Program-made: the position numbers and the translations under genes
Notes under the pieces: model-generated
The model's database searches: none
The model's input: the letters and a program-made list of their open reading frames with translations, nothing else
Told to the model about the DNA's origin: nothing
Part shown: piece by piece, positions 52,724-61,906 of the stretch
How positions within the stretch are numbered: the stretch's first letter is position 1
Layout: each line of letters starts with the position of its first letter
Origin: an uncultured Bacteroides sp.
GTDB taxonomy: Bacteria > Bacteroidota > Bacteroidia > Bacteroidales > Bacteroidaceae
Assembly (NCBI GenBank): GCA_949285025.1
Contig: CASDXG010000030.1
Coordinates: 1 to 64,000, forward strand
DNA: 64,000 nt
Direction: 5' to 3'

Positions 52724-54745
52724 TCATGAGTTCATACTCATAAGAAATTCCTCGTTGTTCTCAGTCTTTTCAAGTCTGTCCTTTACAAAATCCATTGCTT
52801 CGATAGGATTCATATCCGATAAATATTTGCGAAGAATCCACATGCGGTCTAATGTTGTTTTGTTTAAAAGCAAATCATCACGGCGTGTGCTTGAGGCTAC
52901 GATGTTGACAGCCGGGAAGATTCGCTTGTTGCTTAAGTTGCGGTCAAGCTGAAGTTCCATGTTGCCGGTGCCTTTGAATTCTTCAAAGATCACCTCGTCC
53001 ATTTTAGAGCCTGTGTCGATTAGTGCTGTGGCAATAATAGTCAGAGAACCGCCTCCCTCGATATTTCTTGCAGCTCCGAAGAATCTTTTCGGCTTGTGAA
53101 GTGCATTTGCGTCTACACCGCCGGAAAGAACTTTTCCGGATGCGGGGGAAACCGTGTTGTAGGCTCTTGCCAAACGGGTGATGGAGTCGAGAAAAATAAC
53201 CACATCATGGCCGCATTCTACCATACGCTTCGCTTTCTCAAGCACGATGCCTGCTATTTTCACATGGCGTTCGGCCGGTTCGTCGAAAGTGGATGCGATG
53301 ACTTCTGCATTCACACTTCGGGCCATGTCGGTAACTTCTTCAGGACGTTCGTCGATGAGCAGCATAATCATATATACTTCGGGATGGTTTGCTGCGATTG
53401 CATTGGCGATATTCTTCATTAAAATGGTTTTACCCGTTTTGGGTTGTGCCACGATTAATGCCCGCTGTCCTTTGCCTATGGGTGAGAAGAGATCGACAAC
53501 TCTTTCGGAAAGATTGTCGTCGTGTCCTTTACAGAGTTTAAACTTTTCGTTGGGGAATAGGGGAGTCAGGTGATCGAACGGTACGCGGTCTCGTACCAAA
53601 TTCGGGTCCAATCCGTTGATTTTTGATACTTTTACAAGCGGAAAATATTTCTCTCCTTCTTTTGGTGGGCGGATAGTTCCATCGATAACATCGCCGGTTT
53701 TCAGACCTAATAATTTGATTTGTGATTGGGATACATAGACATCGTCAGGCGATGATAAGTAATTATAATCGGAAGAACGGAGGAATCCGTATCCGTCCGG
53801 CATGATTTCCAGAACGCCAGTTCCTTGTAGTATATCGTCAAATTCGTAAGGCTTTTCTGCCGGTTTTTGCGTATGTTGTGTATTTGTGGCGTTTGTATTG
53901 TTGTTTTGTTCAGCGGCATTTGAAGGAGGAACGTTGTCTTTGGCGGCTTGTGGCGGGTTTGTATTTGTGTTTTGTTGGGTCTTGTTGTTTGATTGATTGT
54001 TCCGGTTGTTATGACGTTGCTGTTGTTGCTGTTTTTTTGCCGGTTTGTTTTCTTTACCGGGCACGATGTTGGGAGGAGTTGTCATTTTTGTTGCTTCAAA
54101 CTTTTTGAGAAGCTCTGATGGCAATTCCGTTTTTTCTGATGGAAGATTTTCGATGGGAATGAAATCATCACTTTGCATTAAGTTGACCAAAGGCTCTTCT
54201 TTTTCCTTTATTGTCTTGTCTTTTTGCTCGTTTTTTGTTGCAATGACGTCTTCTTTTTCTTCTTTCTTTTCTAATTTCTTGGTGGAATTTGCAGATACAT
54301 TCGCTTTACTTACCGTCTTTTTGGCGCGTTTGGTCTTGGTTTTTTCTTCGGCGGAAGAAGCGGTTGGGTCCGATGTTTTTTTGTCGGATGCTTGTGTTGT
54401 GGTTGTTGTTTGAGGAGGTTGTTGCTTGGTAACGGGGGTTGGTGTTGTTGCAGAAAGAGTGCTTGTTACTGTTTTGGAAGCAGAATCTTTTGTGGCGGTG
54501 TAGACTTTATCGCTGTCTTTTTTTATGCTGATACGGGAACGTTTGCGTGGCTGTTCTTTTTTTTGTTCTTCACCTGCATTGCCTGTTGCCGATTTTTTTA
54601 CGGCTCCTGCAATGGCTTGTTCATCCAATATGCGATAAATTAAATCTGCTTTACGAAGTGTGCTGATTTTTGTTAGCCCCAACTCTTTGGCAATTCCCTG
54701 CAATTCGGACAGGTCTTTGTCGTTTAATTGAATAATATTGTACAT
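52724..54745 (-). CDS. rho: Transcription termination factor Rho with long disordered insertion
   Basis: A 673-residue Rho, against about 420 in E. coli. Residues 1-45 are the Rho N-terminal helical domain ([20 protein letters not shown]). Residues ~50-305 are a low-complexity insert rich in K, E, T, N and Q. The RNA-binding domain follows (about 310-385: [20 protein letters not shown]), then the ATPase with Walker [21 protein letters not shown], and the R-loop region [20 protein letters not shown]. The extra residues lie in the insert. In Bacteroides thetaiotaomicron a similar insert is known to drive condensate formation. It is convergent with DUF3127 and has a ~180-base leader. Confidence 0.97.
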   Translation of the reverse strand: MYNIIQLNDKDLSELQGIAKELGLTKISTLRKADLIYRILDEQAIAGAVKKSATGNAGEEQKKEQPRKRSRISIKKDSDKVYTATKDSASKTVTSTLSATTPTPVTKQQPPQTTTTTQASDKKTSDPTASSAEEKTKTKRAKKTVSKANVSANSTKKLEKKEEKEDVIATKNEQKDKTIKEKEEPLVNLMQSDDFIPIENLPSEKTELPSELLKKFEATKMTTPPNIVPGKENKPAKKQQQQQRHNNRNNQSNNKTQQNTNTNPPQAAKDNVPPSNAAEQNNNTNATNTQHTQKPAEKPYEFDDILQGTGVLEIMPDGYGFLRSSDYNYLSSPDDVYVSQSQIKLLGLKTGDVIDGTIRPPKEGEKYFPLVKVSKINGLDPNLVRDRVPFDHLTPLFPNEKFKLCKGHDDNLSERVVDLFSPIGKGQRALIVAQPKTGKTILMKNIANAIAANHPEVYMIMLLIDERPEEVTDMARSVNAEVIASTFDEPAERHVKIAGIVLEKAKRMVECGHDVVIFLDSITRLARAYNTVSPASGKVLSGGVDANALHKPKRFFGAARNIEGGGSLTIIATALIDTGSKMDEVIFEEFKGTGNMELQLDRNLSNKRIFPAVNIVASSTRRDDLLLNKTTLDRMWILRKYLSDMNPIEAMDFVKDRLEKTENNEEFLMSMNS

Positions 54746-55082
54746 AAAGTATGGTAATGAATTGTGTAATTACATAAAGCAATAGGCGTAATTTGCATAT
54801 TGTACACTCACAAATGCCTGATTTCGCTTACTGATAATTACGAATAATACTGATTGTTTTTCTTTGTTTGATGTGTAATTTTTTTTAGCATTGCCAATGC
54901 TTTTGAAAAAAGACCGCATGCTTTTACTCGACAAAAGTATATGTTTTTTTTATATTTTCAAATTAATCCGTACTTTTTTGCGCTTCCCCGTTCTTCGGAT
55001 AGGGAAAAAATAGTATTTTAGCTGCCGTTAAACAGAACAGCTCAAGGAATTCTGTTTTTTTTGAATGAAATAAAATACGTAT
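54746..55082. other. rho-ridA intergenic region
   Basis: 337 bases without a gene. On the minus strand it holds the rho promoter (54932-54962) and a leader of about 180 bases to the ATG at 54745. A 6-bp hairpin (AGCATT/AATGCT) at 54887-54901 falls inside that leader. On the plus strand no strong promoter for the RidA gene is visible. Confidence 0.55.
54932..54962 (-). promoter_or_regulatory. Promoter of rho
   Basis: On the minus strand TTTG and TACTTTTG are separated by exactly 19 bases. Both elements match the Bacteroidetes consensus. It would start transcription about 180 bases before rho. Confidence 0.72.
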
Positions 55083-55460
55083 ATGAAAAAGGTTATTTTT
55101 ACAGAAAATGCACCGCAAGCTATCGGTCCGTATAGTCAGGCAGTCGAAATCAACGGCATGTTGTTTTTGTCGGGGCAAATTCCGATTGTTCCTTCAACGG
55201 GAGAGTTGGTAAACGGGAATATCGCAGAACAGACAACTCAAGTGTTTGAGAATATAAAAAGTGTGCTGCTTGCTGCCGGTTTCACCTTGAATGATGTTGT
55301 GAAAACAACGGTCTTTTTGGCTGATATGAGCCTGTTTTCAGGAATGAATGCGGTATATGCGAATTATTTTACCGGGAATTTTCCTGCAAGATCGGCTGTG
55401 GCTGTTAAGGAATTGCCGAAAGGAGCTTTGGTTGAGATAGAATGCCTTGCTGTAAAATGA
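55083..55460 (+). CDS. RidA-family protein (reactive enamine/imine deaminase)
   Basis: A 125-residue Rid-family protein. Blocks are [40 protein letters not shown], and the C-terminal arginine/glutamate region [20 protein letters not shown], including the conserved Arg that defines active RidA. It hydrolyses reactive 2-aminoacrylate formed by PLP enzymes. It is followed after 33 bases by the DUF3805 gene. Confidence 0.93.
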   Translation: MKKVIFTENAPQAIGPYSQAVEINGMLFLSGQIPIVPSTGELVNGNIAEQTTQVFENIKSVLLAAGFTLNDVVKTTVFLADMSLFSGMNAVYANYFTGNFPARSAVAVKELPKGALVEIECLAVK

Positions 55461-55493
55461 TCTGTGATATTTAACTGAAAAAGGAGGAAAGTG

Positions 55494-56324
55494 ATGAAAT
55501 ATATTTCTCCCGGTTCGTGGTTTTCTTTGGAATATCCCGATTCTTGGCATGAATTTGAAGATACAGAAAGCAGTTTTCTGTTCTATAATCCGGATGTGTG
55601 GACAGGTAATTTTCGTATCTCGGCTTTTCAGGGTTCGGATTCTCATTATGCAAAAGACTGCATTGCTTATGAATTGCAGCAGACAGACGGTGCGGAATAT
55701 CGGAGAGTCGGGGCTTGGGAATGTGCATATTCTGTGGAAACATTTCAGGAAGACGGGAACCGTTATTCTACTCATTTGTGGGTGACCGGAAAAGATTCTA
55801 TTTCTGTGGAGTGTTCCTTCACCGTAAGATTGGGCGATGATATTAGTGTGGCCGAAAGAATTATTCGTAGTTTGAAGTTGCGTGCTGAAAATGATTCTTT
55901 ATGGAAGGACATAATTCCTGTACGTGTTCTTGAAATAAGTCTCATAAATGAGGCTTACGAATGGGCAGTATCGGTTATAAAAAAACAATTATCGAAGGAT
56001 TTTACTGCCGGCAAAAAGGATATCATAAATCTTCAAGCGATAATAGATAGTGGCAGATTTGGTAATGAACAATCTGCCGTCTGGAAAAAATTCGGGATAG
56101 TTTTTGGTGCGATACTGGTAAATGAAATAGACGGGATGGCATGGGTTACTGTAATTGATGGGAAGAAAGAATTTCCGGCCTTACGTTTTCTCGATACAGA
56201 TTTGATTGTCTATCCATCAGAAATTATCTGGGAAGAGAAGAGAAAAAATCGTTCTTGTTCGTTGGAAGCGGTATATGAGCGTGTGATATCTGCGGTAGAA
56301 ACCGTATTAAAAAGAGAAAAGTAA
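55494..56324 (+). CDS. DUF3805/DUF3806 protein
   Basis: A 276-residue cytoplasmic protein. The N-terminal half (1-135, SPGSWFSLEYPDSWHEFEDT ... VECSFTVRLG) matches DUF3805. The C-terminal half (150-276, NEIDGMAWVTVIDGKKEFPA) matches DUF3806. It has no signal peptide. A perfect AGGAGG at 55482-55487 sits 6 bases before the ATG at 55494, which decides the start over the GTG at 55491. It is one base before the ABC-F gene, so the two are coupled. Its function is unknown. Confidence 0.8.
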   Translation: MKYISPGSWFSLEYPDSWHEFEDTESSFLFYNPDVWTGNFRISAFQGSDSHYAKDCIAYELQQTDGAEYRRVGAWECAYSVETFQEDGNRYSTHLWVTGKDSISVECSFTVRLGDDISVAERIIRSLKLRAENDSLWKDIIPVRVLEISLINEAYEWAVSVIKKQLSKDFTAGKKDIINLQAIIDSGRFGNEQSAVWKKFGIVFGAILVNEIDGMAWVTVIDGKKEFPALRFLDTDLIVYPSEIIWEEKRKNRSCSLEAVYERVISAVETVLKREK

Positions 56325-56325
56325 T

Positions 56326-58191
56326 ATGATTTCATATCTTCAAGTAGAAGCTCTGACTAAATCTTTTGGTGATTTATTGCTCTTTCAAGATATTTCGTTT
56401 GGTATTTCTCAAGGACAACGGGTGGGGCTGATTGCCAAAAATGGCAGTGGAAAAACGACATTGTTGAATATCTTGTCGGGAAAAGAAGGCTATGATGGAG
56501 GTACAATAACCTTGCGTCGGGACTTACGCGTGGGGTATGTGGAACAAAATCCGCAGTATCCGGGTGATATAACGGTCCTTGAAGCATGCTTTTTTCATGG
56601 GAACCCCGTTGTAAACTTGATAAAGGAGTATGAAAAATGTCTTGTGACACCGGGAACGCCAGGCTTGCAGGATTTGCTGGATAATATCGAAAAAGAAAAG
56701 GCATGGGACTATGAGCGGAAGATAAAGCAGATACTTACGCAATTGAAGATCCTCAATTTCGATCAGAAAATGTCCACTCTTTCCGGTGGACAAGTGAAGC
56801 GTGTGGCTCTGGCGAATGTATTGATTATGGAGCCCGAATTACTGATCTTGGATGAACCGACCAATCATTTGGATTTGGACATGACGGAATGGCTGGAAGA
56901 ATACCTGCGCAAAGGGAATTTAAGTCTGTTAATGGTGACGCATGACCGTTATTTCTTAGACAGAGTTTGTTCCGAAATCCTGGAAATAGACGACCGTAAA
57001 ATTTATGCATATAAGGGGAACTATGAATATTATTTGGCAAAACGAAAGGAACGTATCGATGCTAAAAATGCAGAGATAGCCCGAGCTAATAATTTATATC
57101 GCAAAGAATTGGATTGGATGCGCCGTATGCCTCAGGCAAGAGGGCATAAAGCACGTTATAGAGAAGACGCGTTTTATGAATTAGAAAAAGTAGCAAAGCA
57201 AAGGAATTATGGCGCCAATGTGAAACTTGATGTAAAGGCTTCGTATATCGGGTCAAAGATTTTTGAGGCGACCCACTTGTGTAAACGTTTCGGAGATGTA
57301 AAGATTCTGGAGGATTTTTCTTATATTTTTGCGAGATATGAGAAAATGGGCATCGTAGGAAATAACGGTACCGGGAAGTCTACGTTCATTAAATTGTTGA
57401 TGGGTGAAGAAAAACCGGATAGCGGAACTCTTGATATCGGTGAAACCGTGCGGTTCGGTTATTATTCGCAGGAGGGCTTGCCGTTTGATGAACAGATGAA
57501 AGTGATAGATGTGGTTACAGATATTGCAGAAGTCATCGAATTGGGTGACGGCAGACGTTTTACAGCATCTCAATTTCTTCAGTATTTTTTGTTCCCTCCG
57601 GAGAAGCAATATGGATTTGTTTATAAGTTAAGCGGAGGGGAACGACGTCGGCTTTTCCTTTGTACGGTGTTGATGCGTAATCCGAATTTCCTTATTCTTG
57701 ACGAACCGACAAACGATTTGGATATTGTAACCCTGCAGGTGCTTGAAGAATATCTGAGGGAATTTAAGGGATGTCTTATCGTTGTTAGCCACGATCGATA
57801 CTTTATGGATAAAGTAGTCGACCATTTGCTTGTTTTTAATGGTCAGGGGGATATCCGTGATTTTCCGGGAAATTATTCACAGTATCGTGAATGGAAGCAT
57901 GAAAAGGCCGCATACGAAAAGAGGAAAAAGGATGAGGATGAAAAGAAAACACAGCGTGTCAGGTTGGATGATAAGCGGAAAATGACATTTAAGGAGCGGA
58001 AAGAATTTGAGCAGTTGGAGGCTGATATTGCCGGGCTGGAGGCTGAAAAAAAGCAGATAGAGGAAGCTCTTTGCAGTGGAACTTTAGGTGTTGATGCGCT
58101 GACGGAGAAGTCGAAACGCTTAAATGCTTTGAATAATGAATTGGATGAAAAGACAATGCGTTGGCTTGAATTGAGCGAAATAGAGGGATGA
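56326..58191 (+). CDS. ABC-F family ATPase, Uup-like
   Basis: A 621-residue soluble protein with two ABC domains. The first has Walker A GLIAKNGSGKT and signature LSGGQVKRVALA. The second has GIVGNNGTGKST and LSGGERRRLFLC, with Walker B LLILDEPTNHLD and FLILDEPTNDLD. The linker (KRKERIDAKNAEIARANNLY) is the ABC-F interdomain arm. The C-terminal coiled coil (KERKEFEQLEADIAGLEAEK) is Uup-like. Such proteins act on ribosomes or on DNA structure. There is no membrane domain. An antibiotic-protection role is not indicated. Confidence 0.9.
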   Translation: MISYLQVEALTKSFGDLLLFQDISFGISQGQRVGLIAKNGSGKTTLLNILSGKEGYDGGTITLRRDLRVGYVEQNPQYPGDITVLEACFFHGNPVVNLIKEYEKCLVTPGTPGLQDLLDNIEKEKAWDYERKIKQILTQLKILNFDQKMSTLSGGQVKRVALANVLIMEPELLILDEPTNHLDLDMTEWLEEYLRKGNLSLLMVTHDRYFLDRVCSEILEIDDRKIYAYKGNYEYYLAKRKERIDAKNAEIARANNLYRKELDWMRRMPQARGHKARYREDAFYELEKVAKQRNYGANVKLDVKASYIGSKIFEATHLCKRFGDVKILEDFSYIFARYEKMGIVGNNGTGKSTFIKLLMGEEKPDSGTLDIGETVRFGYYSQEGLPFDEQMKVIDVVTDIAEVIELGDGRRFTASQFLQYFLFPPEKQYGFVYKLSGGERRRLFLCTVLMRNPNFLILDEPTNDLDIVTLQVLEEYLREFKGCLIVVSHDRYFMDKVVDHLLVFNGQGDIRDFPGNYSQYREWKHEKAAYEKRKKDEDEKKTQRVRLDDKRKMTFKERKEFEQLEADIAGLEAEKKQIEEALCSGTLGVDALTEKSKRLNALNNELDEKTMRWLELSEIEG

Positions 58192-58322
58192 GCCGGGAAG
58201 TTTTGTTTGAAATCTTACGACGTTTGGATGAAAAGGCTGTGATGTTTCGGACAAAGCATCGGGACATTTTTTTATATTTCCTTGTTGCATGATTTAGTTG
58301 TACCCATAAAAATACGGAAACC

Positions 58323-59960
58323 ATGAAAAACTTTATTTCTTTTTTGCTGGTCATACTTTGGGGAAGTATGCCGCTCTTTTCACAAAGTCCTTATTTTAAG
58401 GATAGTGACGATTGGTTAAGAAAAGCTGAAGCGTGCAAGCCGGCACTGATATATACGGATTGCATGCCTGTGACTGTGGTGAAATCTGTGAAAGATGATG
58501 CAACCTTTCAAGGCTGGAGGATGGAAGATGTCGGTGAAACGGATGTGTTGTTTTCTGAATCGTTGAAAAAACATTCCGGAATAATACTTGATTTCGGGCA
58601 GCATCTGACGGGATATCTTACTTTTGCTTTGAAAACGTTGGGAGGAGCCACTGCCGATGCTCCGATACGTTTGAAGTTTACTTTTGCCGAAGTTCCCGGA
58701 GAACTGAACACTTCTTTCGACCCCTATCATGGAGGATTGTCGAGAGCATGGCTGCAGGACGAAACGATTACTTTGATGAATGTTCCGGTGCGGCAGACAA
58801 TAAACCGCCGGGTTTCGTTCCGTTATTTGCGGATTGATGTTTTGGGAGCTTCGTCGTATGATTTTGCTTTCAGTGATATTACTTTCCGGGCACAGAGTTC
58901 GGTATCGGCAATGTGCGATACCGGTTTGGCTGAAACAACCGATCCTTTGATCAAACGGATAAACGAAATAGGTTTGCTTACCTTGAAAGAATGTATGCAG
59001 ACGGTGTATGAGGACGGGCCGAAGCGGGATCAACGTTTGTGGATTGGCGATTTGTATCTGGAAGCATTGGCAAATGCCTATTCATACAAGCAGCATGATT
59101 TGACAAAACGCTGTCTGTACCTGTTGGGGGCAGCGGCAGATGAGGAAGGATTGTTGCATGCGACGTTGATGGAATACCCCGAACCTCATCCGCAGGAGGG
59201 CCAGCATTGCTTGGATTATTCTTTGATTTATAACATTGCATTATTAGAATATGTAAAGACTACCGGCGATAAATTGACCGCAAACGATTTATGGCCGGTG
59301 GTTGTACGTCAGATAGAATTCGCTTTGAGACAGTATTCTTCCGACATGATTTACGATATGCACAAGCAACCGGTTTACTGGCTTGTATTCGATTGGAAAG
59401 ACGGTTATGACCGACAGGCTTCGATGCAGGGATTGACAATTCTCGCATTAAATAAAAGCTATGAGCTTGCACGTCTGTTAGGAAAGGAAAATGGAGTGAA
59501 AGATTGGCCGAGAATAGCAGAAAAGATGAAGAAAGCAGCGCGGAAATATTTGTATGATAGGGAACAAGGAGTGGTAGTAAGCGGCGATTCCAAGCAAGTG
59601 TCCTATTTATCGCAAGCGTGGATGGTCTTGTCGGAAACGTTATCTTTGAAAGAGGGGATAAAGGCAATGCGGAACGTATTGGCTATGCCGGATGCCTGCT
59701 ATCCGGGATGTCCTTATGGCTATCATTACGTGATGGAGGCATTATTAAAGTGCGGGATGAACGAAGAAGCCCGGCGTTTGCTTGTTGATTATTGGGGCGG
59801 TATGGTAAAAGACGGCGCCGATACATTTTGGGAGGTGTATGATCCGAATGATGATACGTTGTCGCCTTACGGATTTTTCCCCGTAAACAGTTATTGTCAT
59901 GCGTGGAGTTGTACTCCGGTTTATTTCATCAATAAATATCCTGACGTATTTCAACGTTAG
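58323..59960 (+). CDS. GH78-family alpha-L-rhamnosidase-like enzyme
   Basis: A 545-residue exported enzyme with signal peptide (FISFLLVILWGSMPLFSQ). Residues 60-200 form a beta-sandwich (HSGIILDFGQHLTGYLTF). The (alpha/alpha)6 barrel begins at YEDGPKRDQRLWIGDLYLEA, the GH78 signature. The C-terminal block is KDGADTFWEVYDPNDDTLSP. It is shorter than most GH78 enzymes, because the usual C-terminal beta domain is mostly missing. Specificity is not proved. It lies alone, 132 bases after the ABC-F gene. Confidence 0.85.
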   Translation: MKNFISFLLVILWGSMPLFSQSPYFKDSDDWLRKAEACKPALIYTDCMPVTVVKSVKDDATFQGWRMEDVGETDVLFSESLKKHSGIILDFGQHLTGYLTFALKTLGGATADAPIRLKFTFAEVPGELNTSFDPYHGGLSRAWLQDETITLMNVPVRQTINRRVSFRYLRIDVLGASSYDFAFSDITFRAQSSVSAMCDTGLAETTDPLIKRINEIGLLTLKECMQTVYEDGPKRDQRLWIGDLYLEALANAYSYKQHDLTKRCLYLLGAAADEEGLLHATLMEYPEPHPQEGQHCLDYSLIYNIALLEYVKTTGDKLTANDLWPVVVRQIEFALRQYSSDMIYDMHKQPVYWLVFDWKDGYDRQASMQGLTILALNKSYELARLLGKENGVKDWPRIAEKMKKAARKYLYDREQGVVVSGDSKQVSYLSQAWMVLSETLSLKEGIKAMRNVLAMPDACYPGCPYGYHYVMEALLKCGMNEEARRLLVDYWGGMVKDGADTFWEVYDPNDDTLSPYGFFPVNSYCHAWSCTPVYFINKYPDVFQR

Positions 59961-60041
59961 GATTTTGGTGGAAATCGGGAAAGAATACGATGGACTGCTC
60001 ATTTCTTTTATTCGAAATTTTAAGAATTTGAATAATGTATT

Positions 60042-60049
60042 TATATTTG
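60042..60049 (+). promoter_or_regulatory. Candidate -7 box of the POT transporter
   Basis: TATATTTG matches TAnnTTTG exactly and is 45 bases before the ATG at 60095. The nearest TTTG is only 11 bases upstream, too close to be a -33 element. Confidence 0.5.
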
Positions 60050-60094
60050 CCGACATATTATTTTAGTATTAACCTTTTAAACCGTTATTGATTT

Positions 60095-61621
60095 ATGTTC
60101 GATAAACATCCAAAAGGATTGGTCGCTGCCTCGCTGGCTAACTTGGGAGAACGTTTCGGTTTCTACACCATGATGGCGATACTTGTGCTTTTCTTACAAG
60201 CAAAATTTGGGTTGACCGGTTCTGAAGCTGGAATTATTTATGCTACTTTTTACTTTCTTATTTACTTTTTGGCGCTGGCCGGTGGCTTTATTGCCGACAA
60301 AACCCGGAATTATAAAGGTACGATTCTTTGGGGAATTGTACTTATGGCATTGGGATATCTGATATTGGCTGTTCCATCGGACACGCCCGTTAAGAATCAG
60401 ACGCTGATGCTGACTGTGACGTGCGTGGGGTTGTTTGTTATCGCTTTTGGCAACGGCTTGTTTAAAGGAAACCTTCAGGCCTTAGTAGGGCAGATGTATG
60501 ATAGTCCTAAATATGCCGATATGCGCGACTCAGGATTCTCGCTTTTTTATATGTTTATCAATGTCGGTGCGATTTTTGCTCCTCCGGCAGCTGTAGCCGT
60601 AAGGAATTGGTGGTTGTCTTTTAACGGGTTTATGTATAATGCCGACCTGCCTGCATTGTGTCATGGACAGTTGGAAGGAACGCTTTCGCCGAAAGCTGTT
60701 GAAACTTTTTCAGCATTGGCTTCTCAGGTGAGCGGAGAAACAGTGACCGATTTGACTGCATTTGCAGCCACTTATCTGAATGTCTTTTCTACCGGTTTTC
60801 ACTATGCTTTTTCAGTTGCGATATTGGCTATGCTCATATCATTGACTATTTATCTTCTAAATAAGAAGCGTTTCCCTGATATGAACAAAGACGCTGCAAA
60901 GGAAACGGCTTCAACTTCATCGGTGAAGAATACAGTGGAAATGGATCCTCAAGAAGTAAGGCAACGTATTCTTGCTTTATTTGCCGTTTTTGCGGTGGTT
61001 ATATTTTTTTGGTTTTCTTTCCATCAGAACGGTTTGACATTGACATATTTTGCGAAAGAGTATACCGATCTTAATCTGTTTGGCATGCCTATTACGGCCG
61101 AATTGTTTCAGTCGTTGAATCCGTTTTTTGTGGTATGTTTGACGCCGGTTGTGATGGCTGTCTTTGCCCGTCAGCGTGCAAAAGGAAAAGAACTGTCCAC
61201 TCCTAAGAAAATAGCGGTTGGTATGGGTATTGCTGCTACCGGATTTTTAATAATGGCTGTAGGCTCGTTCGTTAGCGATTTGCCTTTGCATAAAGAAATA
61301 ATGGAGTTAGGTTCGTCACCGGTAAAGGTAACTCCGTTGCTCCTTATGGTAACTTATTTGGTTTTGACGGTGGCTGAATTGTATATATCTCCGTTGGGAA
61401 TATCATTTGTATCGAAAGTTGCTCCACCGAAGTATCAGGGAATTATGCAGGGAGGATGGTTGTGTGCTACGGCTTTAGGCAATCAGCTTTTGTTTATTGG
61501 CGCACTGCTGTATGAATCAATTCCCATATGGTTAACATGGATGGTGTTTGTTGTTGCATGTTGTATCTCAATGTGTACAATGCTTTTCATGTTGAAATGG
61601 TTGGAACGTATAGCTAAATAA
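60095..61621 (+). CDS. POT-family proton-coupled oligopeptide transporter
   Basis: A 508-residue major-facilitator transporter with about 12-14 helices. TM1 carries the family motif as NLGERFGFY (16-24); the usual first Glu of ExxERFxYY is Asn, and the first Tyr is Phe. The second POT block appears as FALAGGFIADK-like LALAGGFIADKTRNY. A polar insert of about 60 residues (about 190-240) follows TM5-6. It should import di- and tripeptides with protons. The motif change may alter proton coupling. It stands alone with its own promoter and terminator. Confidence 0.9.
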   Translation: MFDKHPKGLVAASLANLGERFGFYTMMAILVLFLQAKFGLTGSEAGIIYATFYFLIYFLALAGGFIADKTRNYKGTILWGIVLMALGYLILAVPSDTPVKNQTLMLTVTCVGLFVIAFGNGLFKGNLQALVGQMYDSPKYADMRDSGFSLFYMFINVGAIFAPPAAVAVRNWWLSFNGFMYNADLPALCHGQLEGTLSPKAVETFSALASQVSGETVTDLTAFAATYLNVFSTGFHYAFSVAILAMLISLTIYLLNKKRFPDMNKDAAKETASTSSVKNTVEMDPQEVRQRILALFAVFAVVIFFWFSFHQNGLTLTYFAKEYTDLNLFGMPITAELFQSLNPFFVVCLTPVVMAVFARQRAKGKELSTPKKIAVGMGIAATGFLIMAVGSFVSDLPLHKEIMELGSSPVKVTPLLLMVTYLVLTVAELYISPLGISFVSKVAPPKYQGIMQGGWLCATALGNQLLFIGALLYESIPIWLTWMVFVVACCISMCTMLFMLKWLERIAK

Positions 61622-61664
61622 GGAAGAGAATAACTTTGTTTATTGAAAGATACGGAACAGACAG

Positions 61665-61709
61665 GGCCGGTGTCTTTGATGTATGAAATCAAAGTCGCCG
61701 GTCTTTATT
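61665..61709 (+). terminator. Terminator of the POT transporter gene
   Basis: GCCGGTGTCTTTGAT (61666-61680) pairs with ATCAAAGTCGCCGGT (61688-61702), with two G-U pairs and one mismatch. It is followed by CTTTATTTTG. Confidence 0.75.
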
Positions 61710-61863
61710 TTGTCTTTGGGCCTCATTGTGCAAAAAGATGGAATTATTCATGAAGGAATTACAGCAAGTTTACATTCTTTTTTCAGGAAAATCAAAATGC
61801 GATTTTAGAGAAATTTTTCTGTAATTAAAGCAGTTGAATATTCTTTTTCAGCTAATTTTTAAT

Positions 61864-61871
61864 TATTTTTG
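61864..61871 (+). promoter_or_regulatory. Candidate -7 box of the nqr operon
   Basis: TATTTTTG matches TAnnTTTG, 35 bases before nqrA. No well-spaced TTTG -33 element is visible. Confidence 0.5.
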
Positions 61872-61906
61872 CCCACAAATTATAAAACCATTTTTTATAA
61901 CCCGAT

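Noticed and set aside
53878..54643. Plus-strand frames opposite the rho insert
   Set aside because: They arise from low-complexity sequence coding the disordered insert of Rho and have cysteine- and phenylalanine-rich composition unlike a real protein.
54887..54901. AGCATT/AATGCT hairpin as a terminator in the rho leader
   Set aside because: In the rho direction it is followed by As, not Ts, so it cannot be an intrinsic terminator.
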